Assembly (NCBI GenBank): GCA_020426125.1 | Contig: JAGQQQ010000171.1 | Coordinates: 1 to 11,376 of the forward strand | DNA from: Planctomycetaceae bacterium | GTDB taxonomy: Bacteria > Planctomycetota > Planctomycetia > Planctomycetales > Planctomycetaceae | Length of the DNA stretch: 11,376 nucleotides | Direction of reading: 5' to 3' | Shown: piece by piece, positions 1-6,017 of the stretch | Numbering within the stretch: the first letter of the stretch is position 1 | Layout of the letters: each line of letters starts with the position of its first letter | Translations under genes and position numbers: made by a program | The notes under the pieces: model-generated | The model's input: the letters and a program-made list of their open reading frames with translations, nothing else | What the model was told of the DNA's origin: nothing | The model's database searches: none

Positions 1-1
1 C

Positions 2-931
2 TGGGAAGACAATGCCAGCCCCGCCCGGCATCAGGAGATGGAGATCGACCGCCATATGCATCTTGTCTTCGACCTGTTCGTCGATCCGCCCCAGGGCTTT
101 GATCCCATGGCTGAAAAAGGGACCGACAAATCCGGCTGGAAGAACATGCAGAAGATGACGGAGGAACAACTCCGTGCCTGGCATGCTGCCTATGGCCCGA
201 AAAACGAAGCCTTCCGCAAAGCCAACCTCCAGGGCAAGGAGCTGATCTCCTGGAAGTACCAACGCTACATCAAGAACTACCTTCGCTGTGTGAAGGGAGT
301 CGATGAAAACGTCGGCCGGTTGCTCGACTATCTCAAAGAGGCCGGACTCGATAAGAACACCGTCGTCTTTTATTCGTCCGATCAGGGATTCTATCTCGGC
401 GACCACGGCTGGTACGACAAACGCTGGATGTATGAAGAATCCCTGAAAATGCCGCTGATCGTCCGCTGGCCCGGCGTGACCGAACCCGGCTCACGGAACA
501 CCGATCTCGTGCAGAACCTCGACTACGCGGAAACCTTTCTCGATATCGCCAACACGGAGATTCCCGACGACATGCAAGGCCGGTCGCTGGTGCCGCTATT
601 GAAAGGCGACACTCCCCAAGACTGGCGAAAGTCGATTTATTATCACTACTTCGAATATCCCTCCGTGCATATGGTCGCCCGGCACAACGGCGTCCGCACC
701 GACCGATATAAACTGATGCATTACTATCAGTTCGACGAATGGGAGTTCTACGATCTCGATAATGACCCCGACGAAATCTCGAATGAATACGGCAATCCGA
801 ACTACGCCGACGAGATCGCCAAGCTAAAAGCCGAACTGAAAAGCCTGGAACAGCAATACGGTGACGACACCGATATGAGTGTCATGCCGAAAGAATGGCG
901 ACAGAAGTTCCGTCCCAACGGCGCTGAATAA
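2..931 (+). CDS. Sulfatase (arylsulfatase family), C-terminal part, 5' end outside the window
   Basis: The frame is open from base 2, so the gene enters from the left; the ATG at 38 is probably internal. The 309 visible residues hold the second half of an alkaline-phosphatase-fold sulfatase. At about 362-415 is the block VVFYSSDQGFYLGDHGW, whose Asp-Gln pair sits where family members ligate the active-site metal. It is followed by DKRWMYEES (a conserved Lys and Glu-Ser) and PLIVRWPG. The end resembles the C-terminal domain common in planctomycete sulfatases (YKLMHYYQFDEWEFYDLDNDPDE). The Cys/Ser motif that matures to formylglycine (CxPxR) and any signal peptide would lie upstream and cannot be checked. 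Family members hydrolyse sulfate esters, often of algal or host polysaccharides, usually outside the cytoplasm; the substrate here is unknown. It ends in TAA at 929-931, followed by a terminator. Confidence 0.93.
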   Translation, partial: WEDNASPARHQEMEIDRHMHLVFDLFVDPPQGFDPMAEKGTDKSGWKNMQKMTEEQLRAWHAAYGPKNEAFRKANLQGKELISWKYQRYIKNYLRCVKGVDENVGRLLDYLKEAGLDKNTVVFYSSDQGFYLGDHGWYDKRWMYEESLKMPLIVRWPGVTEPGSRNTDLVQNLDYAETFLDIANTEIPDDMQGRSLVPLLKGDTPQDWRKSIYYHYFEYPSVHMVARHNGVRTDRYKLMHYYQFDEWEFYDLDNDPDEISNEYGNPNYADEIAKLKAELKSLEQQYGDDTDMSVMPKEWRQKFRPNGAE

Positions 932-959
932 TGGTCGCGACGTGCACCACCGTTTAGCC

Positions 960-987
960 GGGCTCCTCCGGAGCCCGTTCCCCTTTT
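960..987 (+). terminator. Intrinsic terminator after the sulfatase gene
   Basis: A perfect 7-bp stem (GGGCTCC at 960-966, GGAGCCC at 970-976) closes a 3-base loop. It is followed by GTTCCCCTTTT, a pyrimidine-rich tail ending in four T. It lies 28 bases after the sulfatase stop and before trmB, so it probably separates the two transcripts. Confidence 0.7.
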
Positions 988-1014
988 CATGATCTCGCAT
1001 TTCTCAACCGGACA

Positions 1015-1689
1015 ATGACGCAGTCGCCTTCTCCGAATTTGACCATGCAGCAGCAACCGCCGCCGATTGACTTGAAGCCGTATTTCTTGGTCCTGAGCGA
1101 CATCGAGGAAGACTACGGGGGCAAACTCGATTGGCCCATCTTCTTCGGCAATGACAAACCGGTGGAGATCGACGTCGGCTCAGGCCGGGGGTTGTTTCTG
1201 TTCAACGCGGCCACGCGACACCCCGAACGGAACTTCCTCGGCATCGAGGTCGACTATCGGGAGGGCCGCCGGGCGGCGCGACGGTTCCATAAACGGAACA
1301 TGGACAACGTCCGCGTTCTTGGGGGCGATGTGTTTGTCGCCTTCAAAAAAATGATCGCTCCCCACTCCGTCGACGCCGTGCACGTCTATTTCCCCGATCC
1401 TTGGTGGAAACGCCGGCACCGCAGCCGCCGCGTGTTCAATGACAATTTTGTCGACCTAGCTTCGCGAATCCTCAAACCAGGCGGCCTGCTCCATTCCTGG
1501 ACGGACGTCGAAGAATACTTCGGCGTCATCTCCGCCCTCATGGACCACCACTCCGATTTCGACACACTCCCCACCCCGGAAGAACACACCCCGGAAAACA
1601 ACGACGACTACCAGACGAGTTATGAGCGTAAGAAGCGAAAACTCGGGTTGCCGATCTACCGGGGACGTTGGCAAAGGAAGCCGCGTTAA
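1015..1689 (+). CDS. trmB: tRNA (guanine-N7-)-methyltransferase TrmB
   Basis: TrmB transfers a methyl group from S-adenosylmethionine to N7 of guanine 46 in the variable loop of tRNAs, in the cytoplasm. The 224 residues show the family blocks in order: SAM motif I at residues 51-59 (EIDVGSGRG), NFLGIEVD at 73-80, the GGD acidic motif at 103-105, the hallmark FPDPWWKRRHRSRR at 126-139, a TD pair at 163-164, and the C-terminal TSYERK at 201-206, which corresponds to the T-x-[FY]-E-x-[RK] substrate-binding motif. Length is usual for the family. The ATG at 1015 has no clear Shine-Dalgarno; the in-frame ATG at 1045 is an alternative that would remove a weakly conserved ten-residue extension. The gene follows a terminator and runs 36 bases ahead of the next gene on the same strand, so a two-gene transcript is likely. 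Confidence 0.95.
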   Translation: MTQSPSPNLTMQQQPPPIDLKPYFLVLSDIEEDYGGKLDWPIFFGNDKPVEIDVGSGRGLFLFNAATRHPERNFLGIEVDYREGRRAARRFHKRNMDNVRVLGGDVFVAFKKMIAPHSVDAVHVYFPDPWWKRRHRSRRVFNDNFVDLASRILKPGGLLHSWTDVEEYFGVISALMDHHSDFDTLPTPEEHTPENNDDYQTSYERKKRKLGLPIYRGRWQRKPR

Positions 1690-1713
1690 TTGCAACGTGC
1701 CCTCGGTCCCAAG

Positions 1714-1718
1714 AGGAG
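1714..1718 (+). promoter_or_regulatory. Ribosome binding site that decides the GTG start at 1726
   Basis: AGGAG with 7-base spacing to GTG 1726. The upstream in-frame TTG at 1690 has only trmB coding sequence before it and no purine-rich match, so the shorter product is preferred. Confidence 0.6.
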
Positions 1719-1725
1719 TTGGAAC

Positions 1726-2985
1726 GTGATCTGGAAACGACTGAAGACCCTATTCCGTCAATGGCCAGCGGACGTTCCGAGGCTGTATCCGAAATTATCT
1801 GACATCGAAATCGCTGACTACCTCACAAAGGAAAGGTATCTTCGGATCAAGAACCTGCCAACGGCGTATATTCTTCCTTTCTTTGGGGAAGAGAGCCCCT
1901 CGGAGGTGAAGCAGTTTGGGACGGGGTTGTCACGGTTGATGATCCGCAATCTGATGCTTTTGCCGGACGTCAGCATTCACGGGTATGAAGACACGCCAGA
2001 ATTTGGGGTGGATGCTCTCCCGCGACTGAGTGAAGTGATGTCGTCAGCGTTCCTTGTTGGTGGGAAAGCGGGACACGGAAATCAAGGTTTTGCCTTAAAG
2101 TTCCAGGTTTACCATGAAGGTCGGGAAATCCTGCGGGACTCAGTTCGGATCGGGGACTTCCACGCTTTTCTACGGGACTGCACAGTGGCCATCGGAAACG
2201 CCCTCGGAAGCAAGCTCAAGCCGATTGTGGCCGACGCTTGGGAAGTCGGCCAGCCGTCGCAGCCATTCTCATTGAAGGAATATGGGCGGATCGTGACGAC
2301 GATTCCAGGGCCATCTCGCGAGCGATCGAAGGCGGCGGCAACTCTGCTGAAAAAAGACCCCGCGTTCGTGGTTCCCGTCTGGTCTGTCGACTCCGGGCTT
2401 CCCGCATCAAGGCAAATCTACTTCGATGCTTTGGAGCGGGATCCGTACAACGCCCAATTGTGCTTCGAGACCTTTTGTATGGTCTGGAATTCTCGCGGAT
2501 CCCAACCAGAAGCCCTCCAGTATTGCCGGCGGGCCATCGACCTGTCACCAGGACACGGCAAGGCCCATATGTGCTTTCCACACGCCGCCCCGGACCCGGC
2601 CCAACTTTGGAGACACAGTGAACTGGGTTACCTGTTGTTGCCTGGAAACTCCTTTGCGGTTTCAAACTATATGGTTGCCTTGATGCGAGCAAAGCGACCG
2701 GTTCGTGACATGATTATGATCGCGAAAATGGCGATCACTTCCGATCCCGAAAATCCAAGCCCTTTTCAAGTTGCCATTGCCCATTGCATCGAGATGAAAG
2801 CGTACCGTGAAGCACTCATGATGGCCGAAAACCTTCAGATACTGTTCGAACCGTACATGAGTGAACGGACCCGCTACTGCCTCCGCCAAAACCCCGAACG
2901 GGTACGACAGATGGATTCCGGCGAATATGACCCGGCTACCGAGAATCGAAAGTTAATCAAGGAACTGCGGGAGTTGGCCCGCTAA
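1726..2985 (+). CDS. Uncharacterised protein with TolB/FlgO-like N-terminal region and TPR-like helical C-terminus
   Basis: I do not recognise a named gene. The start is taken as GTG 1726 because AGGAG at 1714-1718 lies 7 bases upstream; the frame is open back to TTG 1690, which touches the trmB stop and has no ribosome site. This gives 419 residues. Residues about 44-90 read LPTAYILPFFGEE...GTGLSRLMIRNLMLLPDVSI. That is the beta-strand/LPF/helix pattern of the TolB N-terminal-like domain that precedes TPRs in many bacterial regulators and cyclases. It continues through an FQVYHEGREILRDSVRIGD segment that matches the pairwise strands of that domain. Residues about 210-400 are helical with TPR-like spacing (ALERDPYNAQLCFETF, EALQYCRRAIDLSPGHGKA, AYREALMMAENL). 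No signal peptide or membrane segment is obvious, so a cytoplasmic scaffold role is an inference. It may be co-transcribed with trmB. Confidence 0.8.
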   Translation: MIWKRLKTLFRQWPADVPRLYPKLSDIEIADYLTKERYLRIKNLPTAYILPFFGEESPSEVKQFGTGLSRLMIRNLMLLPDVSIHGYEDTPEFGVDALPRLSEVMSSAFLVGGKAGHGNQGFALKFQVYHEGREILRDSVRIGDFHAFLRDCTVAIGNALGSKLKPIVADAWEVGQPSQPFSLKEYGRIVTTIPGPSRERSKAAATLLKKDPAFVVPVWSVDSGLPASRQIYFDALERDPYNAQLCFETFCMVWNSRGSQPEALQYCRRAIDLSPGHGKAHMCFPHAAPDPAQLWRHSELGYLLLPGNSFAVSNYMVALMRAKRPVRDMIMIAKMAITSDPENPSPFQVAIAHCIEMKAYREALMMAENLQILFEPYMSERTRYCLRQNPERVRQMDSGEYDPATENRKLIKELRELAR

Positions 2986-3391
2986 CTGCAATGTCCAACG
3001 GTCTGGGGTTAAGCAGTTGGGAGTGACCCGCAACTGGGATTTGGAAGGTTTCCGAGGCGAGGCGAAGTCGAGCATGCGGATGGTGGCACACCAGAGGACT
3101 TCCGTCGTTGGGGAAGCGTCGATGCGCCGGTAAATTGTTCAACAGTGACCGCGCCGCTGGATGCTTGTGGTCGAATCGCCACTGATTGCTGCGACTGACC
3201 TCTCTCCAAAATCTCGGATCCGTGGGCACGTTGTCGGCGTCGCCTCACTTGATGTCCAGTCACTTGCGACAATCTGAACAGAGCAACGCCGCCGGCAACC
3301 CGTTAGCCAACTGCTGTGCTTCGCCGCCTTCCTCGCAACAGCGAACGAATTCCGGAAGTCAGACTCCATCATCCTTTCGTTCGATGAGGTT
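2986..3391. other. Spacer of about 400 bases between convergent genes
   Basis: The rightward TPR gene and the leftward LuxR-type gene end on either side. A weak hairpin (CAGTTG 3014-3019 with CAACTG 3031-3036, 11-base loop, no T run) could end the rightward transcript. Short open frames on the minus strand (2957-3229, 3009-3272, 3139-3507) have unconvincing composition, except for the possible gene remnant at 3245-3372 listed separately. Confidence 0.5.
3245..3372 (-). pseudogene. Possible remnant of a small Cys-containing protein gene
   Basis: Downstream of the LuxR-type gene on the same strand, an AGG-preceded ATG pair (3372 and 3369) opens MMESDFR. One frame over, without a start of its own, the DNA reads EFVRCCEEGGEAQQLANG and then LPAALLCSDCRK before TGA at 3262-3260. 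Beyond that TGA the frame gives LDIK and a second TGA at 3247-3245. The EFVRCC...CSDCRK stretch has balanced codon use and a CxxC pair that look protein-like. It would need one frameshift near 3350 and perhaps a Trp-to-stop change to make a single gene of about 40 residues. I do not recognise a family, and chance open reading is quite possible. Confidence 0.2.
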
Positions 3392-4213
3392 TTAATGATC
3401 CGATGCCTTGAGCTTTTCCAATGCTGGCCAGAGCGTGCGACAGATTGCCAGGAGTTCTCCGCGGCTGGCGACGTCAAACCGTTTGTACAATGCCTTGACG
3501 TGGTCATGCACAGTATAAACGCTAATTCCTAGATGGGCGGCCGTTTCCTTCTCACTGGCTCCTTCCATTAGGCAGGTTAGCACGTCACGGAGTCTTGGCG
3601 ACAACTTCGCCACACTGGGCGCTCCGAGTTCCGAAAGACGACTGTCTGTTTGAAGACGGGCTAACTCCCCATTGAGCAGTTTCATCATTGTGCGTTCCCG
3701 TCGAGAAAACGGACGCCCATCGCATCCACTGTTCACAAAGAGCCAGCGGAACTGACCGTCACCCACTTGGGAATGGGCGAAGAGCCCATCGTCCAAATGG
3801 CATTTTTTGACATATTCATTGTAAAAGAAGGTCTCATGCCAAGCTGCGGTCCCCAAGTCTCCCCGCCAATGAAACACCTGGGCTCGCCTGTCCAAGAGAT
3901 CGGGAGTAATGTGCGGCCCTTCTTCCGGCTTCCCGGATTGGATATGGGCTTCAAACGGTTTGCGATCGCTTTCTGTGGCCCATCCGAAATCGGCGAGCAT
4001 CCGCGGTCGCACCCAGAAGAGACTTTCAAACGGCTCCGCCGCGAGTTCGACTTCCATCAAGAGCCCCAGTTGCCCGTGGAAAAGTGTGGGCACCTGTTCG
4101 ACCACGTGCGTTCTCCATGCCACGGGATCAGCCCCCAGTTCACAACATTCTCCGGTCAGAAGATAGATCGCACGGAGATCCTTCAATCGTGGACGGCTGG
4201 ACTTCGCCATCAT
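3392..4213 (-). CDS. LuxR-type helix-turn-helix transcriptional regulator
   Basis: A DNA-binding regulator of about 273 residues. The C-terminal 55 residues (about 204-258) are a GerE/LuxR HTH: LSPRLRDVLTCLMEGASEKETAAHLGIS...TVHDHVKALYKRFDVASRGEL, with the typical recognition helix (YTVHDHVKALYKRF) and the closing V-A-S-R. The first 200 residues have neither a receiver domain with phospho-acceptor Asp nor a recognisable autoinducer domain. They hold hydrophobic strands and aromatic residues (VFHWRGDLGTAAWHETFFYNEYV, FRWLFVNSG), perhaps a GAF/PAS-like sensor, which is inference. GTG 4216, ATG 4213 and ATG 4210 are adjacent possible starts; a GGGGG run just upstream suits ATG 4213 or 4210. The gene is divergent from the prepilin-like gene, and two inverted repeats lie in its leader. 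Confidence 0.88.
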   Translation of the reverse strand: MMAKSSRPRLKDLRAIYLLTGECCELGADPVAWRTHVVEQVPTLFHGQLGLLMEVELAAEPFESLFWVRPRMLADFGWATESDRKPFEAHIQSGKPEEGPHITPDLLDRRAQVFHWRGDLGTAAWHETFFYNEYVKKCHLDDGLFAHSQVGDGQFRWLFVNSGCDGRPFSRRERTMMKLLNGELARLQTDSRLSELGAPSVAKLSPRLRDVLTCLMEGASEKETAAHLGISVYTVHDHVKALYKRFDVASRGELLAICRTLWPALEKLKASDH

Positions 4214-4222
4214 CACACCCCC

Positions 4223-4266
4223 GCAGAAGTCATGTCTGCAAAACTCGTGTCCCCCTGTTTAGGGGG
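4223..4266. promoter_or_regulatory. Two inverted repeats in the leader of the LuxR-type gene, possible operators
   Basis: GCAGA at 4223-4227 pairs with TCTGC at 4235-4239 (7-base gap). CCCCCT at 4251-4256 pairs with AGGGGG at 4261-4266 (4-base gap). Both lie within 55 bases of the regulator's start, in the 175-base divergent region. They could be binding sites for the regulator itself or RNA hairpins in its 5' leader. A TTGACT at 4296-4301 on the plus strand resembles a -35 box, but no good -10 follows at 17 bases. Confidence 0.35.
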
Positions 4267-4388
4267 GTAGAAAAGACGCCATTCCTCATGTTAAGTTGAC
4301 TTTCGTCAGAATCAAATCTTAAGGGAACATCATTTGCCAGAAGAGATGAATTCAGGCAAGAAACCACCCCATTTTTTGGGAAACCACC

Positions 4389-4877
4389 ATGAAGCCTCGC
4401 GTTCAGATGCTTTACCGCCGATTATCCGGAGAGCCCTCACCAAGCCGCTGTTCCTCCTCACTTGGTAGAAGCACCTCACAGCGGCGTTTTGGTTTTACCC
4501 TCATCGAGTTGCTTGTGGTTGTCTCGGTCATCGGTGTGCTCGGGCCGCTGATTCTTCCTGCCGTCCAGCGGGCTCGATGCGAAGGCCATCGGGCGGCTTC
4601 GATGAGCCATGTCCGGCAGGTCATCGGAGCTCCCCCGTTCAACTCAGGAATATCGGCCTATCTCTATCAAAACGGCTGTTTGCCTGAACAGATCGGATTG
4701 CTCGATCACCCGGACTATCTCGAATACTACGATGTTTTGATTCACGACTTGCATGTTCAGCATGTCACTGATCCGCCACAAGTGACGAGCGTCTTTCACG
4801 ATGAATATGACTCGGCAACGTACTCCTATTTCTATCCTCCCGTGATGGTTGGGCCTTTCGCCGCTCGGAATCCCTGA
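4389..4877 (+). CDS. Prepilin-like protein, N-terminal portion ending at an in-frame TGA
   Basis: 162 residues. Residues 34-60 are a type IV prepilin/type II pseudopilin methylation motif: a basic stretch (SQRR), then G35 and F36-TLIE with Glu at +5, then a hydrophobic helix ending LILPAVQRAR. Prepilin peptidase would cut after G35. This leader is the kind found in hundreds of planctomycete proteins (often DUF1559), but the rest is not a recognisable DUF1559 domain. The helix has an unusual Gly-Pro (VLGPLILP) where family members usually have Ile-Ala. The region after the TGA is open in the same frame up to 5717 and reads as protein, so this is probably the first part of a 443-codon gene. ATG 4389 has only a weak GGGAA upstream; ATG 4407 is an alternative. 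Confidence 0.7.
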   Translation: MKPRVQMLYRRLSGEPSPSRCSSSLGRSTSQRRFGFTLIELLVVVSVIGVLGPLILPAVQRARCEGHRAASMSHVRQVIGAPPFNSGISAYLYQNGCLPEQIGLLDHPDYLEYYDVLIHDLHVQHVTDPPQVTSVFHDEYDSATYSYFYPPVMVGPFAARNP

Positions 4878-4949
4878 CCCGATCCCCTGCCGGAGTGTAT
4901 CGGTCTACGAGACATTGATGCGCGCGGAGGACCGGCGAATGCGATTGTC

Positions 4950-5717
4950 ATGATGATTGAGGGGAAGCACTTCGGGTTCATTGTGTTAGGTTTTCTCAAT
5001 GGCGACTTTGAGTTGGTCCCCTCAACGTGTGTGGAGGAAATCGCGGACCAGAAGGCCGCGCTGATTGAGGCGGGCTATCAGGGGATTGCGGATCTGCTCG
5101 AGATCAATCGGCAGTCGCCGGAGCCGATCCCGCCATTGCTGATCCGACAGAGTTTGACCGACCGTCAGGCTGCCGCCTCCAATCTTCTGACTCTGGACAT
5201 TGTTGCTGATGGAAAGTTCAAAGGCGATGACATCCATGCCTGGGCCAAATTAGGAAGTTCATCGATCGCATCTGAAGTTGGGAACGAACCTCAGGCGGAA
5301 ATCGCGACACGGACCAGCCTGGAGATCACCGCCAATTACTTCCAACGTGTCATCGAGATTACGGGAATTCCCGAAGACGATCCCACGGAAATCGATCTTG
5401 GTGAAGCCGCGTCGATTCTCCTGGGTGAAGTGACTCCGGGAGAGGATTCTCCCTTTGACTTGGCCGATCTTCCCGATCCGACAGGGTTCGAGTCCCTGGC
5501 CAACCTGACGCGAGTCTGCATCCTGAAGCCAGGAATCGCGAACTCGCTGTGTGCCAAACTTCAAGCCGCGTCAAATGCCTTCGACAGAAACCAAACCAAA
5601 GTGATGAGCAAGCAACTCGGGGCCTATCGTAAAGAACTCAAGGCCCAGATTGGCAAGTCCATCACTCTCGAAAAAGCCGAGTTGCTCAGAGAGATTAGTG
5701 AGGCGATCGAAGAGTAG
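4950..5717 (+). CDS. Downstream portion of the interrupted prepilin-like gene
   Basis: 255 residues from ATG 4950 (ATG 4953 follows at once). No ribosome site lies at the proper distance: GGAGG at 4925-4929 is about 20 bases off. The 24 codons between the TGA at 4875-4877 and this ATG are open in the same frame and give a protein-like segment (PDPLPECIGLRDIDARGG), so independent translation is doubtful. The start (KHFGFIVLGFLNGDFELVPS) is strand-rich. Residues 83-94 (DIVADGKFKGDD) resemble a degenerate EF-hand or dockerin-like calcium loop. The C-terminus is helical and charged (SKQLGAYRKELKAQIGK...LREISEAIEE). I do not recognise a family. It ends in TAG. Confidence 0.6.
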   Translation: MMIEGKHFGFIVLGFLNGDFELVPSTCVEEIADQKAALIEAGYQGIADLLEINRQSPEPIPPLLIRQSLTDRQAAASNLLTLDIVADGKFKGDDIHAWAKLGSSSIASEVGNEPQAEIATRTSLEITANYFQRVIEITGIPEDDPTEIDLGEAASILLGEVTPGEDSPFDLADLPDPTGFESLANLTRVCILKPGIANSLCAKLQAASNAFDRNQTKVMSKQLGAYRKELKAQIGKSITLEKAELLREISEAIEE

Positions 5718-5733
5718 ATGGGTGGGCGAATCG

Positions 5734-5762
5734 GAATCGTGGGCATGACGGTTGCACGATTC
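5734..5762 (+). terminator. Hairpin 16 bases after the prepilin-like gene, possible terminator
   Basis: A perfect 8-bp inverted repeat, GAATCGTG at 5734-5741 and CACGATTC at 5755-5762, with a 13-base loop, followed by ATCGTTTCC. The tail has only three T in a row, so strong intrinsic termination is uncertain. Confidence 0.45.
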
Positions 5763-6017
5763 ATCGTTTCCAAAGACCAAACACGGAGCAAAGCCTCCGC
5801 TGCGATGGTTGCCTCTGGAAGGGGCTGTTTCCCGTTCACACGAGTTCGGGATTGATTCGCCCCAAAGTGTGCGGGTTGTCACACGTGCTGTCACACACCT
5901 GTGCCTGAGCGGGACGGACTCGCTTCCTCGTGTGGCCGGTCGCCAAGTGCGAGGGTGAGTGACGACTGTCTTTCCCAGCATCGATTGACTTTGCCAGACG
6001 AGCATTAGGAGACTGCG
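5763..6017. other. Leader region of the LEDRTLLA protein gene
   Basis: No convincing gene. TGTCACAC occurs twice, at 5877-5884 and 5889-5896, with starts 12 bases apart, and a GTGTG at 5868-5872 could pair with either copy. No consensus sigma-70 promoter stands out. AGGAG at 6007-6011, 6 bases before ATG 6018, is a good ribosome site. Confidence 0.45.
6007..6011 (+). promoter_or_regulatory. Ribosome binding site for the LEDRTLLA protein
   Basis: AGGAG with 6-base spacing supports ATG 6018 over the in-frame ATG at 6081, which has no purine-rich sequence before it. Confidence 0.6.

Larger units (their letters stand above)
4389..5717 (+). pseudogene. Full prepilin-like gene interrupted by one in-frame TGA
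   Basis: The two open frames above share one reading frame and are separated only by TGA 4875-4877. Restoring that codon to sense would give a single product of 442 residues, with a pilin-type leader at 34-60 and a long extracytoplasmic part. A nonsense change (for example from CGA or TGG) or a sequencing error is the simplest reading. Two separate genes remain possible but would leave the second without a ribosome site. Confidence 0.55.

Noticed and set aside
2216..2692. Minus-strand open frame of 158 codons inside the TPR gene
   Set aside because: It is antisense to a coding gene, rich in Arg, Ser and Pro as expected for a shadow frame, and has no domain pattern.
3767..4270. Plus-strand open frame of 167 codons opposite the LuxR-type gene
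   Set aside because: The minus strand encodes a clear HTH domain there, and the plus-strand translation has no recognisable motif.
4875..4877. Reassigned genetic code (TGA read as Trp or another residue), since the intact genes here end in TAA or TAG
   Set aside because: Too few genes to judge stop usage, TGG is used freely for Trp, and no intact reading frame contains TGA. A single nonsense change or sequencing error explains the site.
5571..6005. Minus-strand open frame of 144 codons over the end of the prepilin-like gene and the spacer
   Set aside because: Its composition is Arg/Ser/His-rich and half of it overlaps coding sequence on the other strand.
5986..6012. TTGACT near 5989 as the -35 box of a promoter for the LEDRTLLA gene
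   Set aside because: A -10 box at normal spacing would fall on the ribosome binding site, leaving no leader.
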